A stretch of DNA of 64,000 nt from Flavonifractor sp. AGMB03687. Lineage in GTDB: Bacteria; Bacillota; Clostridia; Oscillospirales; Oscillospiraceae. Positions 27,666-35,968 of the stretch are shown in pieces. The stretch is from assembly GCF_017811815.1 (NCBI RefSeq), contig NZ_JADKZI010000003.1, positions 62,001-126,000 of the forward strand. Direction: 5' to 3'. Under the pieces are notes generated by a model that was not told where the DNA came from, did not search any database, and was given only the letters and a program-made list of their open reading frames with translations. Made by a program: the position numbers and the translations under genes. Every line of letters begins with the position of its first letter. The stretch's first letter is position 1.

Positions 27666-29036
27666 TCAGATGCCGTCCTTCAGGCGCAGGATGTACATAC
27701 CGTCGTGCCAGGTATCCATGTAGATATAGCCGCGGTCGTCCACCACGCAGTCCTCGGTGGTGGCGATCATGGGGCCGGGCACGGGCACGTCAAAGAGCAG
27801 CTTCTCCGGGTTGGGCGGGATGAAGTAGGCCAGCTCCTTGATGTAGTAGGGGTCGGACACATCAAAGACCCGCATACCGGCGTGGAAGTAGCAGCAGTAC
27901 ACCTTGTTGGGGTCGTCCTGCAGCCAGCTCTTGCCCATGGGCTCGTGGATGTTGTGGGGGCCGAAGGGGCCGGGGGCGCCGATGCCGCAGTCATTGAAGT
28001 TGGGATAGGGGAAGTTCTCGGGCACCTCGGGATAAGGGAACTCGGCCACCAGGGTGGGATCGGCGGGATCGGACACGTCGATCATGTGCAGGTTGTTCAT
28101 GGGCTGGGCACCCTTGTGGACACCGTTGAGGATCTTGTCCTTGGTGAAGAAGGGGAAGCGCTCGCCCTCGTTGGTGAGTACGGCGAAGTTCCGGCCGGTG
28201 AGGCGCATGTAGGTGTGGCACTGAGCGCCGTCGAACTTGCCGGCAAAGGGAGGCTGCACCATCAGCTGGGAGATCAGCTTGGGACGGGTGGGATCAGAGA
28301 TGTTCAGGATAATACCGCCGCCGCCGAAGTAGCCCATGTACAGCTGGTCGGGATGATCGGGGCAGATGTTGCAGGCGTGGCACATGCCCCAGAACTTCTC
28401 GGCATCATGGCCCACGGCGTAGGTGCCCTCCACCATGCCGTCCTTGAACTGCTTGGGCAGCCACCAGCGGCCGGCCTCCACGGGGTTGCGGGGATCGGAG
28501 ATGTCCAGGATACGGACGATGAAGCCCACGAAGCCCGGGCACTCGGCGGGCATGTACACATACTTGCCGCCGTTGTAGGCAAAGCGGTGGACGCCCATGC
28601 CGTTGGGCACGCCGGTATCCCAGTGGGAGAGCAGCTCGGGATGGAGGGGGTCCTTCTTCAGATCATAGATCTGCAGGCCGCCCAGAGCAGGATCGCCGGG
28701 CTTGATGCCGTGGAGGAAGGTCACGCCGCCGCCCAGAGCCACGATGAGCAGGCCGTCGGCCACCTGGACCTTGGGGGTGGACTGGGCGAAGTAGATGTTG
28801 GGGTCGCTGACGTAGACGATGCCGGCCACCACAGGGTTGGCGGGATCGGTGACGTCCACGATGTTGACGCCGTTGCCCTTGAAGGAGCCGCAGTACATGT
28901 AGTACTTGCCGTCGTCGGTCTTATAGAGGGCCATCTGGAAGGCGTTGATGCCGTTCAGGTCGGAAAAGCCCACGACCTCCATGTTCTTGATGTAGCCCTG
29001 ATTGTTCGGGCTCTTGGCGTAAAAAGGTACGGACAA
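27666..29036 (-). CDS. LVIVD repeat beta-propeller protein, copy 1 (GC-rich)
   Basis: A 456-residue protein without signal peptide, so likely cytosolic. Repeated blades end in the motif xVDVTDPANP, ILDISDPRNP, ILNISDPTRP, MIDVSDPADP and VFDVSDPYYI, the hallmark of LVIVD propellers. Histidines GVHRF, QCHTY, NNLHMI, GPHNIHEP and CYFHAG recur in the paralogue and could form a metal or active site. A Cys-rich insert, GMCHACNICPDH, is special to this copy. The start is a TTG at 29036, eight bases after AGGAGG; the earlier TTG at 29054 overlaps that site. It is upstream of the GntP permease in one likely operon. Biochemistry unknown. Confidence 0.82.
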   Translation of the reverse strand: MSVPFYAKSPNNQGYIKNMEVVGFSDLNGINAFQMALYKTDDGKYYMYCGSFKGNGVNIVDVTDPANPVVAGIVYVSDPNIYFAQSTPKVQVADGLLIVALGGGVTFLHGIKPGDPALGGLQIYDLKKDPLHPELLSHWDTGVPNGMGVHRFAYNGGKYVYMPAECPGFVGFIVRILDISDPRNPVEAGRWWLPKQFKDGMVEGTYAVGHDAEKFWGMCHACNICPDHPDQLYMGYFGGGGIILNISDPTRPKLISQLMVQPPFAGKFDGAQCHTYMRLTGRNFAVLTNEGERFPFFTKDKILNGVHKGAQPMNNLHMIDVSDPADPTLVAEFPYPEVPENFPYPNFNDCGIGAPGPFGPHNIHEPMGKSWLQDDPNKVYCCYFHAGMRVFDVSDPYYIKELAYFIPPNPEKLLFDVPVPGPMIATTEDCVVDDRGYIYMDTWHDGMYILRLKDGI

Positions 29037-29052
29037 TAGAAAGACCTCCTTC

Positions 29053-29076
29053 AAGATTAAGGAACACCTTAACCTT
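29053..29076. promoter_or_regulatory. Inverted repeat upstream of LVIVD copy 1
   Basis: AAGATTAAGG, four bases, CCTTAACCTT: one mismatch. It lies just before the ribosome site of copy 1, in the AT-rich gap between the two LVIVD genes. It could be an operator or a weak terminator of copy 2. Confidence 0.45.
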
Positions 29077-29120
29077 GATAATGTTTATGGCAATTAAGGG
29101 ATTGTATAATCAGATAATTG

Positions 29121-30485
29121 TCATAGTTTCATCTTAAGGATATAAACACCATCATGGAATGTATCCATATAGATATATCCTCTATCATCTACGACACAAT
29201 CCTCTGCTGTTCCCAACAGGGGCCCGGGCCGAGGAACATCAAACAGCGGTTTCTCTGGATTTGGAGGAATAAAGTAAGCAATTTCCTTGATGTAATACGG
29301 ATCTGATACGTCATATACTCGCATCCCCGCATGAAAATAACAGCAATATACTCGATTGGGGTCATCCTCAAGCCAAGGCTTATCCATAGGCTCATGCAGA
29401 TTATGAGGTCCAAACGGTCCCTGGCACCCAAGTCCACAATCATTAAAATTGGGATATGGAAAATCTTTTGGCACCTCGGGATACGGAAACTCAGCAATTA
29501 GAGTGGGATCTGATGGATCAGATACATCAATCATATGGAGGTTGTTCATAGGTTGAGCTCCACCATTTTTTGTGTCTTGCTTTTTATCAAAGCTCTCCTT
29601 GCTGAAACTCATAAACCGGTCTCCCTCGTTAGTAAGAACAGCTAATCCACGTCCTTTCAACGGGAGAAACGTATGACAGCGAGCACCTGCCCGCTTGCCA
29701 GAAAAGGGGGGTTGGGTGTGAATCTCACCCAGTAGCTTGGGGCGTGTTACATCCTTCATATCCAGTAAGACACCGCCCCCTGCCCAGTAGCCACAATAGG
29801 CAATTCCATCCTGCACATAGGCCGGTCCATGAAGATGAGGCCAATCTTTCTCATCCATATGGCCCACAGGATAGGTCCCCGCTACCTGACCATCTGCATA
29901 CTGCTCTGGCTTCCACCATCGTCCAATTTCTTTAGGGTTTCTTGGATCAGAAATATCCAAAATACGAAGAATTTCTGCGATATACCCCGGACAATCTGCA
30001 GTCAGATACAGATAAGGTCCACCATTATACATAAAGCGGTGAACTCCCATTCCCCCTTCATAACCGGTCTCCCAGTGAGAGAGGAGTTCTGGATGGAGCG
30101 GATCTTTGAGGCTATATATGTTAATTCCGCTAATATTTTTATCTTCCCATTTCACACCATGCAGATAGGGAATCCCTCCACCCAGAGCAGCAACCATTAA
30201 ATCGTCTGCGATCTGAATTTTGGGTACGCTCTGTTTTTTGTAGATATTTACGTCGCAAACCTCAAAATAATCCTTCCACTCAGGCTTATAGGGGTCCGTG
30301 ACATCCAAAATGGTGATACCTGCTCCCTTAAATGATCCACAGTACAAATAGTACCAGCCTTCTTTTGTCTTGTGGAGCGCCATCTGAAATGCCATAACCT
30401 GATTTAAGCCATGATAACCAACCACTTCCATATTCTTTATGTAACCTTGGTTCTCAGCGCTTTTCGCGTAAAAGGGAATCGCCAA
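29121..30485 (-). CDS. LVIVD repeat beta-propeller protein, copy 2 (AT-rich)
   Basis: A 454-residue paralogue of the next gene, clearly similar along the whole length (IPFYAKSAENQGYIKNMEVVG, DPLHPELLSHWETG, PFPYPNFNDCG-like segments, CYFHAGMRVYDVSDPYYIKE). The conserved histidines are kept. The copy-1 Cys insert is replaced by WPHLHGPAYVQDG. It also starts with TTG after GAGGAGG, with the same spacing as copy 1. Base composition is visibly AT-richer than copy 1, so it is not a recent local duplication but probably an imported homologue. No signal peptide is seen. Function unknown. Confidence 0.82.
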   Translation of the reverse strand: MAIPFYAKSAENQGYIKNMEVVGYHGLNQVMAFQMALHKTKEGWYYLYCGSFKGAGITILDVTDPYKPEWKDYFEVCDVNIYKKQSVPKIQIADDLMVAALGGGIPYLHGVKWEDKNISGINIYSLKDPLHPELLSHWETGYEGGMGVHRFMYNGGPYLYLTADCPGYIAEILRILDISDPRNPKEIGRWWKPEQYADGQVAGTYPVGHMDEKDWPHLHGPAYVQDGIAYCGYWAGGGVLLDMKDVTRPKLLGEIHTQPPFSGKRAGARCHTFLPLKGRGLAVLTNEGDRFMSFSKESFDKKQDTKNGGAQPMNNLHMIDVSDPSDPTLIAEFPYPEVPKDFPYPNFNDCGLGCQGPFGPHNLHEPMDKPWLEDDPNRVYCCYFHAGMRVYDVSDPYYIKEIAYFIPPNPEKPLFDVPRPGPLLGTAEDCVVDDRGYIYMDTFHDGVYILKMKL

Positions 30486-30568
30486 TTGGAATACCTCCTC
30501 TACAAAATTTTTGTCGCATATCTGCTTTTTTTGTGCTCATTGCTCAATTAGACTATAACAATCTTCTA

Positions 30569-30598
30569 TGAAATCTATATGGAACTAAAGTGAAATCT
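30569..30598. promoter_or_regulatory. Direct repeats TGAAATCT, 22 bases apart
   Basis: TGAAATCT at 30569-30576 and 30591-30598, about 85-110 bases upstream of LVIVD copy 2. A two-turn spacing suits tandem binding of an OmpR-type regulator such as the one encoded at 33367. Assignment is inference. Confidence 0.4.
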
Positions 30599-30634
30599 GG
30601 ATGCTCCTTTTGTGAAAATTAGGTGAACGCATAT

Positions 30635-30681
30635 AAAAAAGGAGTACTTCCGCAGCAACGCTGCGAAAATACTCCTTTTCC
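30635..30681 (-). terminator. Terminator of the sensor operon
   Basis: AAAAGGAGTA pairs with TACTCCTTTT, with an inner CGCAG/CTGCG stem. The minus strand then runs into TTTTTTATA. Confidence 0.85.
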
Positions 30682-30689
30682 CCAAGCAT

Positions 30690-31913
30690 TCACTTCTCCT
30701 GTTTCACAGGTGTATCTTCTTCAAACACAAAAAGGACGTAATCCTTAATCTTCTCTCCATCTTTCCAATAAAATGTGCTCTGGATACCCTGCACCTCCGG
30801 AGAATTATAGAACCATTGGGCCACCTGTTCCCGCTGGACGGTTTGGTTATTCCCGTTTCCGGTAATATTAAGTTCCTCACAGCACTGCTTCAATGCCATA
30901 ATGGCATCATACAAATCTACTACAATGGTATTCAACGGAATCGCTCCCCCGTGCTCTTCTTGGTATACTAGAGACAACTCCGCCCACTGGCTACTCTCTT
31001 CATATGGGTTGAACTTACTCCAGATATAAGTCCCATCCAAATTATCTCCCGCTAGGTCAATCATGTCTTGGGTAAATCCGGTAAAGGACGAGATAATCCT
31101 CCGACCCTCTTCCACTCCTCGCTGGCGCAGCTGGAGCAGGATGTTAGCGTACCCATTATCATCAAGTAAAGACAGATATCCTTCTGGCTTTCGATTCAAA
31201 GCCTGAATAGCCGCCTGCATATATTGGCGCTGATTAGAGTCCATAGGCACGTCCACCACCTCCAGCACTTCAATGCCCAGCTGGGGCAGGTACTCCTGGA
31301 GCGCCGCCGCGCTCTCCTGCTTGGAGGAGTCCGCCTGATCGCTGAAAATCACGATGGAGTGTATGTCGGGGTTGCACGCCGCCCAGGCGGTGACCCCGGC
31401 AATCTCCCCCTTGACGGACTGGCTCATATAGGCCGCCCCGTAGGGAGCCGCCTGCTCCAGAGCACCCTGAAAGGAGTAGGTGCCGATATCCAGCAGCCCA
31501 TACTGGGCCACGTCCTCGGCCACCGCGGCAGTCTCCGGCGCGTTCACTGGTCCCAGTACACAGAGCAGCTGGGACTGGACGTCCTCCAGAAGCCGTTGGG
31601 CGCTGTCCGGCGAGGAGCCGGTGTCCGCCACAATGAGCCGCACCGGCGTTCCGTTGATGCCACCGGTCTGGTTGATTTGATCCACCGCATATTGGGCCGT
31701 CCAGGCCGCATCGGTACCCACGTACTGATAACTGCCCGTCATGGAGCTGAGGAGCACCAGGGGAAGGCAGCCCTCCTCCTTGGCCTGCCTGACCTGCTGC
31801 TCCAGTTCGCTCTCCCGAGAGAGTGCCCCGTACACAAACAGAGAGGCCAGGGCCGCCACAAAGGCCACGATCCCTACAATCACCCAGATTTTGTTCTTCT
31901 TAGGTTGCTTCAT
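30690..31913 (-). CDS. Extracellular ligand-binding protein (Peripla_BP_6 type), membrane-anchored
   Basis: A 407-residue protein with one N-terminal membrane helix (residues about 9-29, IWVIVGIVAFVAALASLFVYGA) and no lipobox, so probably anchored outside the membrane. The rest resembles branched-chain amino-acid type binding proteins: LVLLSSMTGSYQYVGTDAAWTAQYAVDQINQTGGINGTPVRLIVADTGS-like opening, CVLGPVNAPETAAVAEDV, DIGTYSFQ and GYLSLLDDNGYANILLQL. Its ATG overlaps the kinase gene by 14 bases, so the protein probably feeds ligand information to that kinase rather than to an ABC importer, of which there is none nearby. The 3' half is AT-richer than the 5' half, with a change near 31240. Confidence 0.8.
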   Translation of the reverse strand: MKQPKKNKIWVIVGIVAFVAALASLFVYGALSRESELEQQVRQAKEEGCLPLVLLSSMTGSYQYVGTDAAWTAQYAVDQINQTGGINGTPVRLIVADTGSSPDSAQRLLEDVQSQLLCVLGPVNAPETAAVAEDVAQYGLLDIGTYSFQGALEQAAPYGAAYMSQSVKGEIAGVTAWAACNPDIHSIVIFSDQADSSKQESAAALQEYLPQLGIEVLEVVDVPMDSNQRQYMQAAIQALNRKPEGYLSLLDDNGYANILLQLRQRGVEEGRRIISSFTGFTQDMIDLAGDNLDGTYIWSKFNPYEESSQWAELSLVYQEEHGGAIPLNTIVVDLYDAIMALKQCCEELNITGNGNNQTVQREQVAQWFYNSPEVQGIQSTFYWKDGEKIKDYVLFVFEEDTPVKQEK

Positions 31914-33363
31914 GCTCAGCCTCCCGCAGTCGGAACCAGATGGTGGTTCCCTCCCCCACCTGGCTTACAACACCATGGGGCGCATCGTGGAGCAGCAGGA
32001 TCTGGTGGACAATGTTCAGGCCCATACCTGCACCCACCTTGTCCCTGCAGTAGGGCTCCACCTGGTAATAGCGCTCCCAGATCAGGTTCTGCTTGTCCTG
32101 GGCGATACCGATCCCATAGTCGGTCACCGAGATCTCGGCCGTCTTCTCGCCCTCCACCCGGCAGATGGACAGCAGCACCCGCTGTTCCTCTCCGCAGAAC
32201 TTCACCGCGTTGTTCAGCAGGTTCTGCAGCACCCGGCAGATGAGCGTCTGGTCGGCCATCACCTGTATGTCCTCTTTGCACTGCAATTCAAAGGTAAATC
32301 CGGCCAGCTTGGGCTGAATGCGGAACTCCTCCAGCACCGTTTCGGCGGTCTTTTGGATGGAAAAGGCCGCCGGATGAAGGGTGAGGGTCCCCGACTGCAG
32401 CTTGGTCAGCTCCACCACCGTATTCATCAGGGCGGTCAGGCGGTCAGTTTCCTGCAAAATAATCCGCAGGTGCTCCTCCCGCTTCTCCGGAATCTCGCCG
32501 GAATAGGAGAGCAGCAGCTCCGCATAGGCCTGAATGGCCGCCACCGGGGTCTTCATGTCGTGGTTGATGTTGGCAATAAAGTCCCGCTGGAGGGTCTCGG
32601 TTTCCTGCAGCTGGTCCCTGGCTCTGGCCAGGCTGTTGGACAGCTGCACGATCTCCAGGGGACCCTCCTCCGGAAAATCCACCTGCAGATCTCCGTCCGC
32701 CAGGTCCAGGGCCTTCCGGTTCAAGGCACGGATGGGTCTGAGGTAGGATTTGGCCTGAAACATGGCCAGCAGGGCGGCGATCATCACCACCAGCACAATG
32801 ACTACCGCCACCAGCTGGAGGAGTACCGTGGTCAGGGCGTCGATGTTGGCCATGCTCTTGCTGACCACCAGCACCTGCCGGTTTCCTCCAAAGCTGGCCA
32901 ACACCACCGCCCACACCGCCCATTGGGTGTTGTGGGCGGTATCAGGCACATAGTAGAAGAGGTAGCCGTCAGACTGGTCTAGCTGCTGAAAGAGGTCCTG
33001 AGGCACCAGGTCCTCCTGCTGGGGTTCGGACCGGTCTCCCTGGTTGTCCAGGGAGAGCAGAGGTGTCTGGCCGCCCTCCTCCACTACCTGGGCAAACAGG
33101 CCGTTGGTCTTGCACAGGGCCCCGAAGGTGGTCTCGGCATCTTCCTGAATGAAGCGCTCCGTCATGTTCCACACGCTCTGCTCCAGGCTGTCCAGCTCCC
33201 GGCTCCGGTACTGATTGCGCATAAAGCCCAGCAAAATGATCCAGGTGAGGGCAATGATAACCAGGGCAAACACCATGAAGTTAATCCACAGGCTGGTGGA
33301 CATTTTCCACAGCCGCCCTGTTCTGGCTGCCAGCGCGAGTTCCAGTTTCTGCGTCTTCTTCAT
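31900..33363 (-). CDS. Sensor histidine kinase
   Basis: A 487-residue membrane kinase. Membrane segments lie near residues 27-49 and 178-202, enclosing an extracellular sensor of about 125 residues. Then come a HAMP-like region, the phosphoacceptor His268 in ANINHDMKTP, and the ATPase part with LLNNAVKF (N box), DYGIGIA (G1) and GAGMGLNIV (G2). It phosphorylates the response regulator encoded just upstream. Its end overlaps the binding-protein start by 14 bases, giving a tight regulator-kinase-receptor operon. The ligand is unknown. Confidence 0.93.
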   Translation of the reverse strand: MKKTQKLELALAARTGRLWKMSTSLWINFMVFALVIIALTWIILLGFMRNQYRSRELDSLEQSVWNMTERFIQEDAETTFGALCKTNGLFAQVVEEGGQTPLLSLDNQGDRSEPQQEDLVPQDLFQQLDQSDGYLFYYVPDTAHNTQWAVWAVVLASFGGNRQVLVVSKSMANIDALTTVLLQLVAVVIVLVVMIAALLAMFQAKSYLRPIRALNRKALDLADGDLQVDFPEEGPLEIVQLSNSLARARDQLQETETLQRDFIANINHDMKTPVAAIQAYAELLLSYSGEIPEKREEHLRIILQETDRLTALMNTVVELTKLQSGTLTLHPAAFSIQKTAETVLEEFRIQPKLAGFTFELQCKEDIQVMADQTLICRVLQNLLNNAVKFCGEEQRVLLSICRVEGEKTAEISVTDYGIGIAQDKQNLIWERYYQVEPYCRDKVGAGMGLNIVHQILLLHDAPHGVVSQVGEGTTIWFRLREAEHEAT

Positions 33364-33366
33364 GGC

Positions 33367-34068
33367 TCAGTCCGTCTCAAATTTGTAGCCCGCGCCCCGG
33401 AGGGTCACAAGGAACCGGCGGTACTCCCCCAGATCGTGGCGCAGCATTTTGATGTGGGCGTCCACGGTACGGTCGTCTCCTCCATAGTCGTACCCCCACA
33501 CCCGTTCCAGCAACGCCTCCCGGGAGAACACCCGGTTGCGGTTCTGAGCCAGGAAAAAGAGCAGGTCGTACTCCTTGGGCCGCAGTTCCACCCGCTGTCC
33601 GTCCACCAGCACCCGCCGGGCGGGCAGATTGAGCTCCAGCCCGTCAAAGCGCAGGACCTCCTCCCCGCCGGGCTGGGGCGCGGCGGCGGGCTGATGCCGG
33701 CTGATGATCACATTGACCCGGGCCATCAGTTCCTTCAGAGAGAAGGGCTTGACCACATAGTCGTCGATCCCTAGCTGGAAGCCGTACAGCTTGTCGTACT
33801 CCTGATCCTTGGAGGAGAGGATGAGCACCGGGATGTCCCGGATCTTTTTGATCTCCTGGTAGGCGGTAAAGCCGTCCAGCCTGGGCATCATAACGTCCAT
33901 GATGATGATATCAAAATCCTGGGTCTTGCACAGATTCAGCGCCTCTATGCCGTCCCCGGCCTCCACAACCTGGTAGCCCTGAAATTCCGCAAATTCCCGA
34001 ATGGCTGTGCGCAGGTTAACCTCGTCGTCTGCCAGCAGGATCTTCGCCGTTCCAAAACCGCCTCCCAT
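33367..34068 (-). CDS. OmpR-family response regulator
   Basis: A 233-residue regulator: receiver domain with the DD pair at 14-15, phosphoacceptor Asp58 (IIIMDVMMPRLDG) and Lys in DDYVVKPFSLKEL, then a winged-helix DNA-binding domain (RPKEYDLLFFLAQNRNRVFSREALLERVWG, DDRTVDAHIKMLRHDLG). The frame is open to 34146, but a promoter at 34093-34121 places the transcript start near 34086, so the ATG at 34068 is the better start although its ribosome site is poor. It is the first gene of the operon with the kinase and binding protein. Confidence 0.92.
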   Translation of the reverse strand: MGGGFGTAKILLADDEVNLRTAIREFAEFQGYQVVEAGDGIEALNLCKTQDFDIIIMDVMMPRLDGFTAYQEIKKIRDIPVLILSSKDQEYDKLYGFQLGIDDYVVKPFSLKELMARVNVIISRHQPAAAPQPGGEEVLRFDGLELNLPARRVLVDGQRVELRPKEYDLLFFLAQNRNRVFSREALLERVWGYDYGGDDRTVDAHIKMLRHDLGEYRRFLVTLRGAGYKFETD

Positions 34069-34092
34069 CCAAATCTGGTCATTTTGTTTTTT

Positions 34093-34121
34093 ATGATAGC
34101 ATTCCCCCATCAAAAAGGCAA
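34093..34121 (-). promoter_or_regulatory. Promoter of the sensor operon
   Basis: Minus strand TTGCCT (34121-34116), 17 bases, TATCAT (34098-34093). Confidence 0.6.
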
Positions 34122-34134
34122 TGCCGACCCCAAA

Positions 34135-34170
34135 ACAGCCGCCCATCCCCTAAAGAGGATGGGCGGCTGT
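34135..34170 (-). terminator. Terminator after the unknown 571-residue gene
   Basis: ACAGCCGCCCATCC pairs exactly with GGATGGGCGGCTGT around an eight-base loop. The T-run is short (TTTT). Confidence 0.75.
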
Positions 34171-34174
34171 ACCT

Positions 34175-35890
34175 TTATTCTGTCTGCCGTTTCACTAAAT
34201 AGCACTCCTGCTCTCCCCGCAGGAAGCCCTGCTCCAGCAGATCGTGGAGCTCATCGGTCAAAATGCCCGGCACCACATTGGTATACTCCAGACCGCCGCC
34301 GGTGCGGAAGGGGCAGTGGTAATTGCCTCCCTCCCCCGGCTCCATCCGCTGGGTACGTCCCTGGCTGGAGCCGTTGTGGTCGGTCTGTACCGTGGCCATG
34401 GTGGCGGGATTGAGCAGCAGCAGACGGGTGATCAGCTCCCGCACCGTAGGCACCGCCCCGCTCTCCGTCAGTTCCGCCAGCAGCTGCAGCTTCAAGGGGG
34501 ACCAGAAGGGCTCCCGCATGGCCTCGCACACCACCAGGTGGACCCCCTCCCGGCCCGCTCGGCTGACGCAGTCGTCATACCAGGCCGCCGTGCTCTGGGC
34601 CAGTTCTCCGTCCCCCTCTTCCTCCTGGAACAGGGCATGGAGCATCTCAGGCAGCGAGGGCCATGGCTCCTGCCCCAGGTCTTGGTAGAGCTGCAGCAGC
34701 TGCCGGTAGCAGCCGGTGTAGTAGTCCCGGTAGGGCTGGTCCAGCTTTTGAAAGAGCTCCTCTCCGCAGCCCGGCCGTTCCTCCTCGCACAGGGCCAGGA
34801 AGAGCATGGCGCCCAGAGCCGGGGCGATCTCCTGCCCTGCTCCATAGCTGTTGCACAGGGCGGCCGAGAGAAAGTCCACCGCCAGATTGAACAGCCGCCC
34901 GGGGGAGAGGCCCAGCTTATGGCTGCCCATAAGCTGGGTCAGCGCCGTGGAAGCCAGCTTCCGGACCAGATTCCACTCGGTGGCCGGATAGATGGAGATG
35001 AGCCGCGGCGGCTGCTCCCCCTCCCGGCGGTAGGTAAAGGTATACTTCTCCCATCGGCTGCCGTGGAGCTTGTCCGGCACCAGAAGAGAGTGGTTCTCCG
35101 TCCAGGCGGAAAAGCGGCCGCAGTCCTCCAGAGTATAGCGGGTCACCAGCTGGGGCAGGGCCAGGGAGGCCTCCAGAATGCGGGTCTTTTTCCAGCTCCG
35201 GATAGCCTCGGTCTCTATGCCGCTGACCTCGGAGATGTAGGGGACAGGAAGATCGTGGAGCAGCGCCCGGTCCACCGCGTTTCCCAGAGCAAAGCTGCAC
35301 AGGGCAGTGTGGTCCAGTCCGGGATAGGCCCCGGCCATGTCCCGCAGGGCCTGAGGCCGTCTGCCCTTTGGGTGCCACAGCTCCACTGTCAGCGGGCGGC
35401 CCCACAGGCGCAGGTCGTGGATGTACACAGCCTCCCATGCCGCTTTTTTCCGCCGGCCCCCGCCCTGCCACTCAAATACCGCCCGGAAGCGGTCGGCAAA
35501 CTCGTAGCAGCAGGCGGGTTTTCGTCCCGCCATCTCCTCATAGCAGGGGCAGCTGCTCCGGCAAAGTTCCTCCCGGGCCTCATCCTGCTCCCGTCCCAGG
35601 TGGATCAGTTTGGCGGGCAGCTTCTCATAGGGCTCCAGGCAGCGCTGCCGTACCCCGTTATAGTCAGGCTCCTGCCCAGGCTCCACTTGAGCATACTCAA
35701 AACGGGGACAGAGAAACAGCCTGCCCTCCCCGCTGCCCGGCGCGGCCCAGGAGTAGGGGTCCCCTTGCATCTCAAACAGGCCCACATTCCTGCGCTCCGC
35801 CGGGGGCAGCAGGCTCCACCGGTCATAGGCCATGGCCCGGCTTTGACTGCAGTATCCCGCTCCCCCGGGCTTTTCATCCTTTCTCGCCAT
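34175..35890 (-). CDS. Protein of unknown function (571 residues)
   Basis: I do not recognise a family. The chain is soluble, rich in Trp, Tyr, Leu and charged residues, with no signal peptide or membrane segment. A small Cys group (CRSSCPCYEEMAGRKPACC) lies near residues 110-130. The part around TLEDCGRFSAWTENHSLLVPDKLHGSRWEKYTFTYRREG looks globular, and the region LFQKLDQPYRDYYTGCYRQLLQLYQDL looks helical. The ATG at 35890 has GGAGAG close upstream; an earlier start at 35944 is possible. It has its own terminator and sits between two two-component systems on the same strand, with no evident link to either. Confidence 0.75.
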   Translation of the reverse strand: MARKDEKPGGAGYCSQSRAMAYDRWSLLPPAERRNVGLFEMQGDPYSWAAPGSGEGRLFLCPRFEYAQVEPGQEPDYNGVRQRCLEPYEKLPAKLIHLGREQDEAREELCRSSCPCYEEMAGRKPACCYEFADRFRAVFEWQGGGRRKKAAWEAVYIHDLRLWGRPLTVELWHPKGRRPQALRDMAGAYPGLDHTALCSFALGNAVDRALLHDLPVPYISEVSGIETEAIRSWKKTRILEASLALPQLVTRYTLEDCGRFSAWTENHSLLVPDKLHGSRWEKYTFTYRREGEQPPRLISIYPATEWNLVRKLASTALTQLMGSHKLGLSPGRLFNLAVDFLSAALCNSYGAGQEIAPALGAMLFLALCEEERPGCGEELFQKLDQPYRDYYTGCYRQLLQLYQDLGQEPWPSLPEMLHALFQEEEGDGELAQSTAAWYDDCVSRAGREGVHLVVCEAMREPFWSPLKLQLLAELTESGAVPTVRELITRLLLLNPATMATVQTDHNGSSQGRTQRMEPGEGGNYHCPFRTGGGLEYTNVVPGILTDELHDLLEQGFLRGEQECYLVKRQTE

Positions 35891-35968
35891 ACACTCTCCA
35901 GCCTTTCCGCCGCCTACGGTCCTTTTCCTCCATTGTACGCACAAACCGCTTCCCGGGCAAGCAGAAGT

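Noticed and set aside
26139-29039. 966-codon frame opposite gntP and LVIVD copy 1
   Set aside because: Composition artefact (His/Gly/Val repeats) caused by codon bias of the genes on the minus strand.
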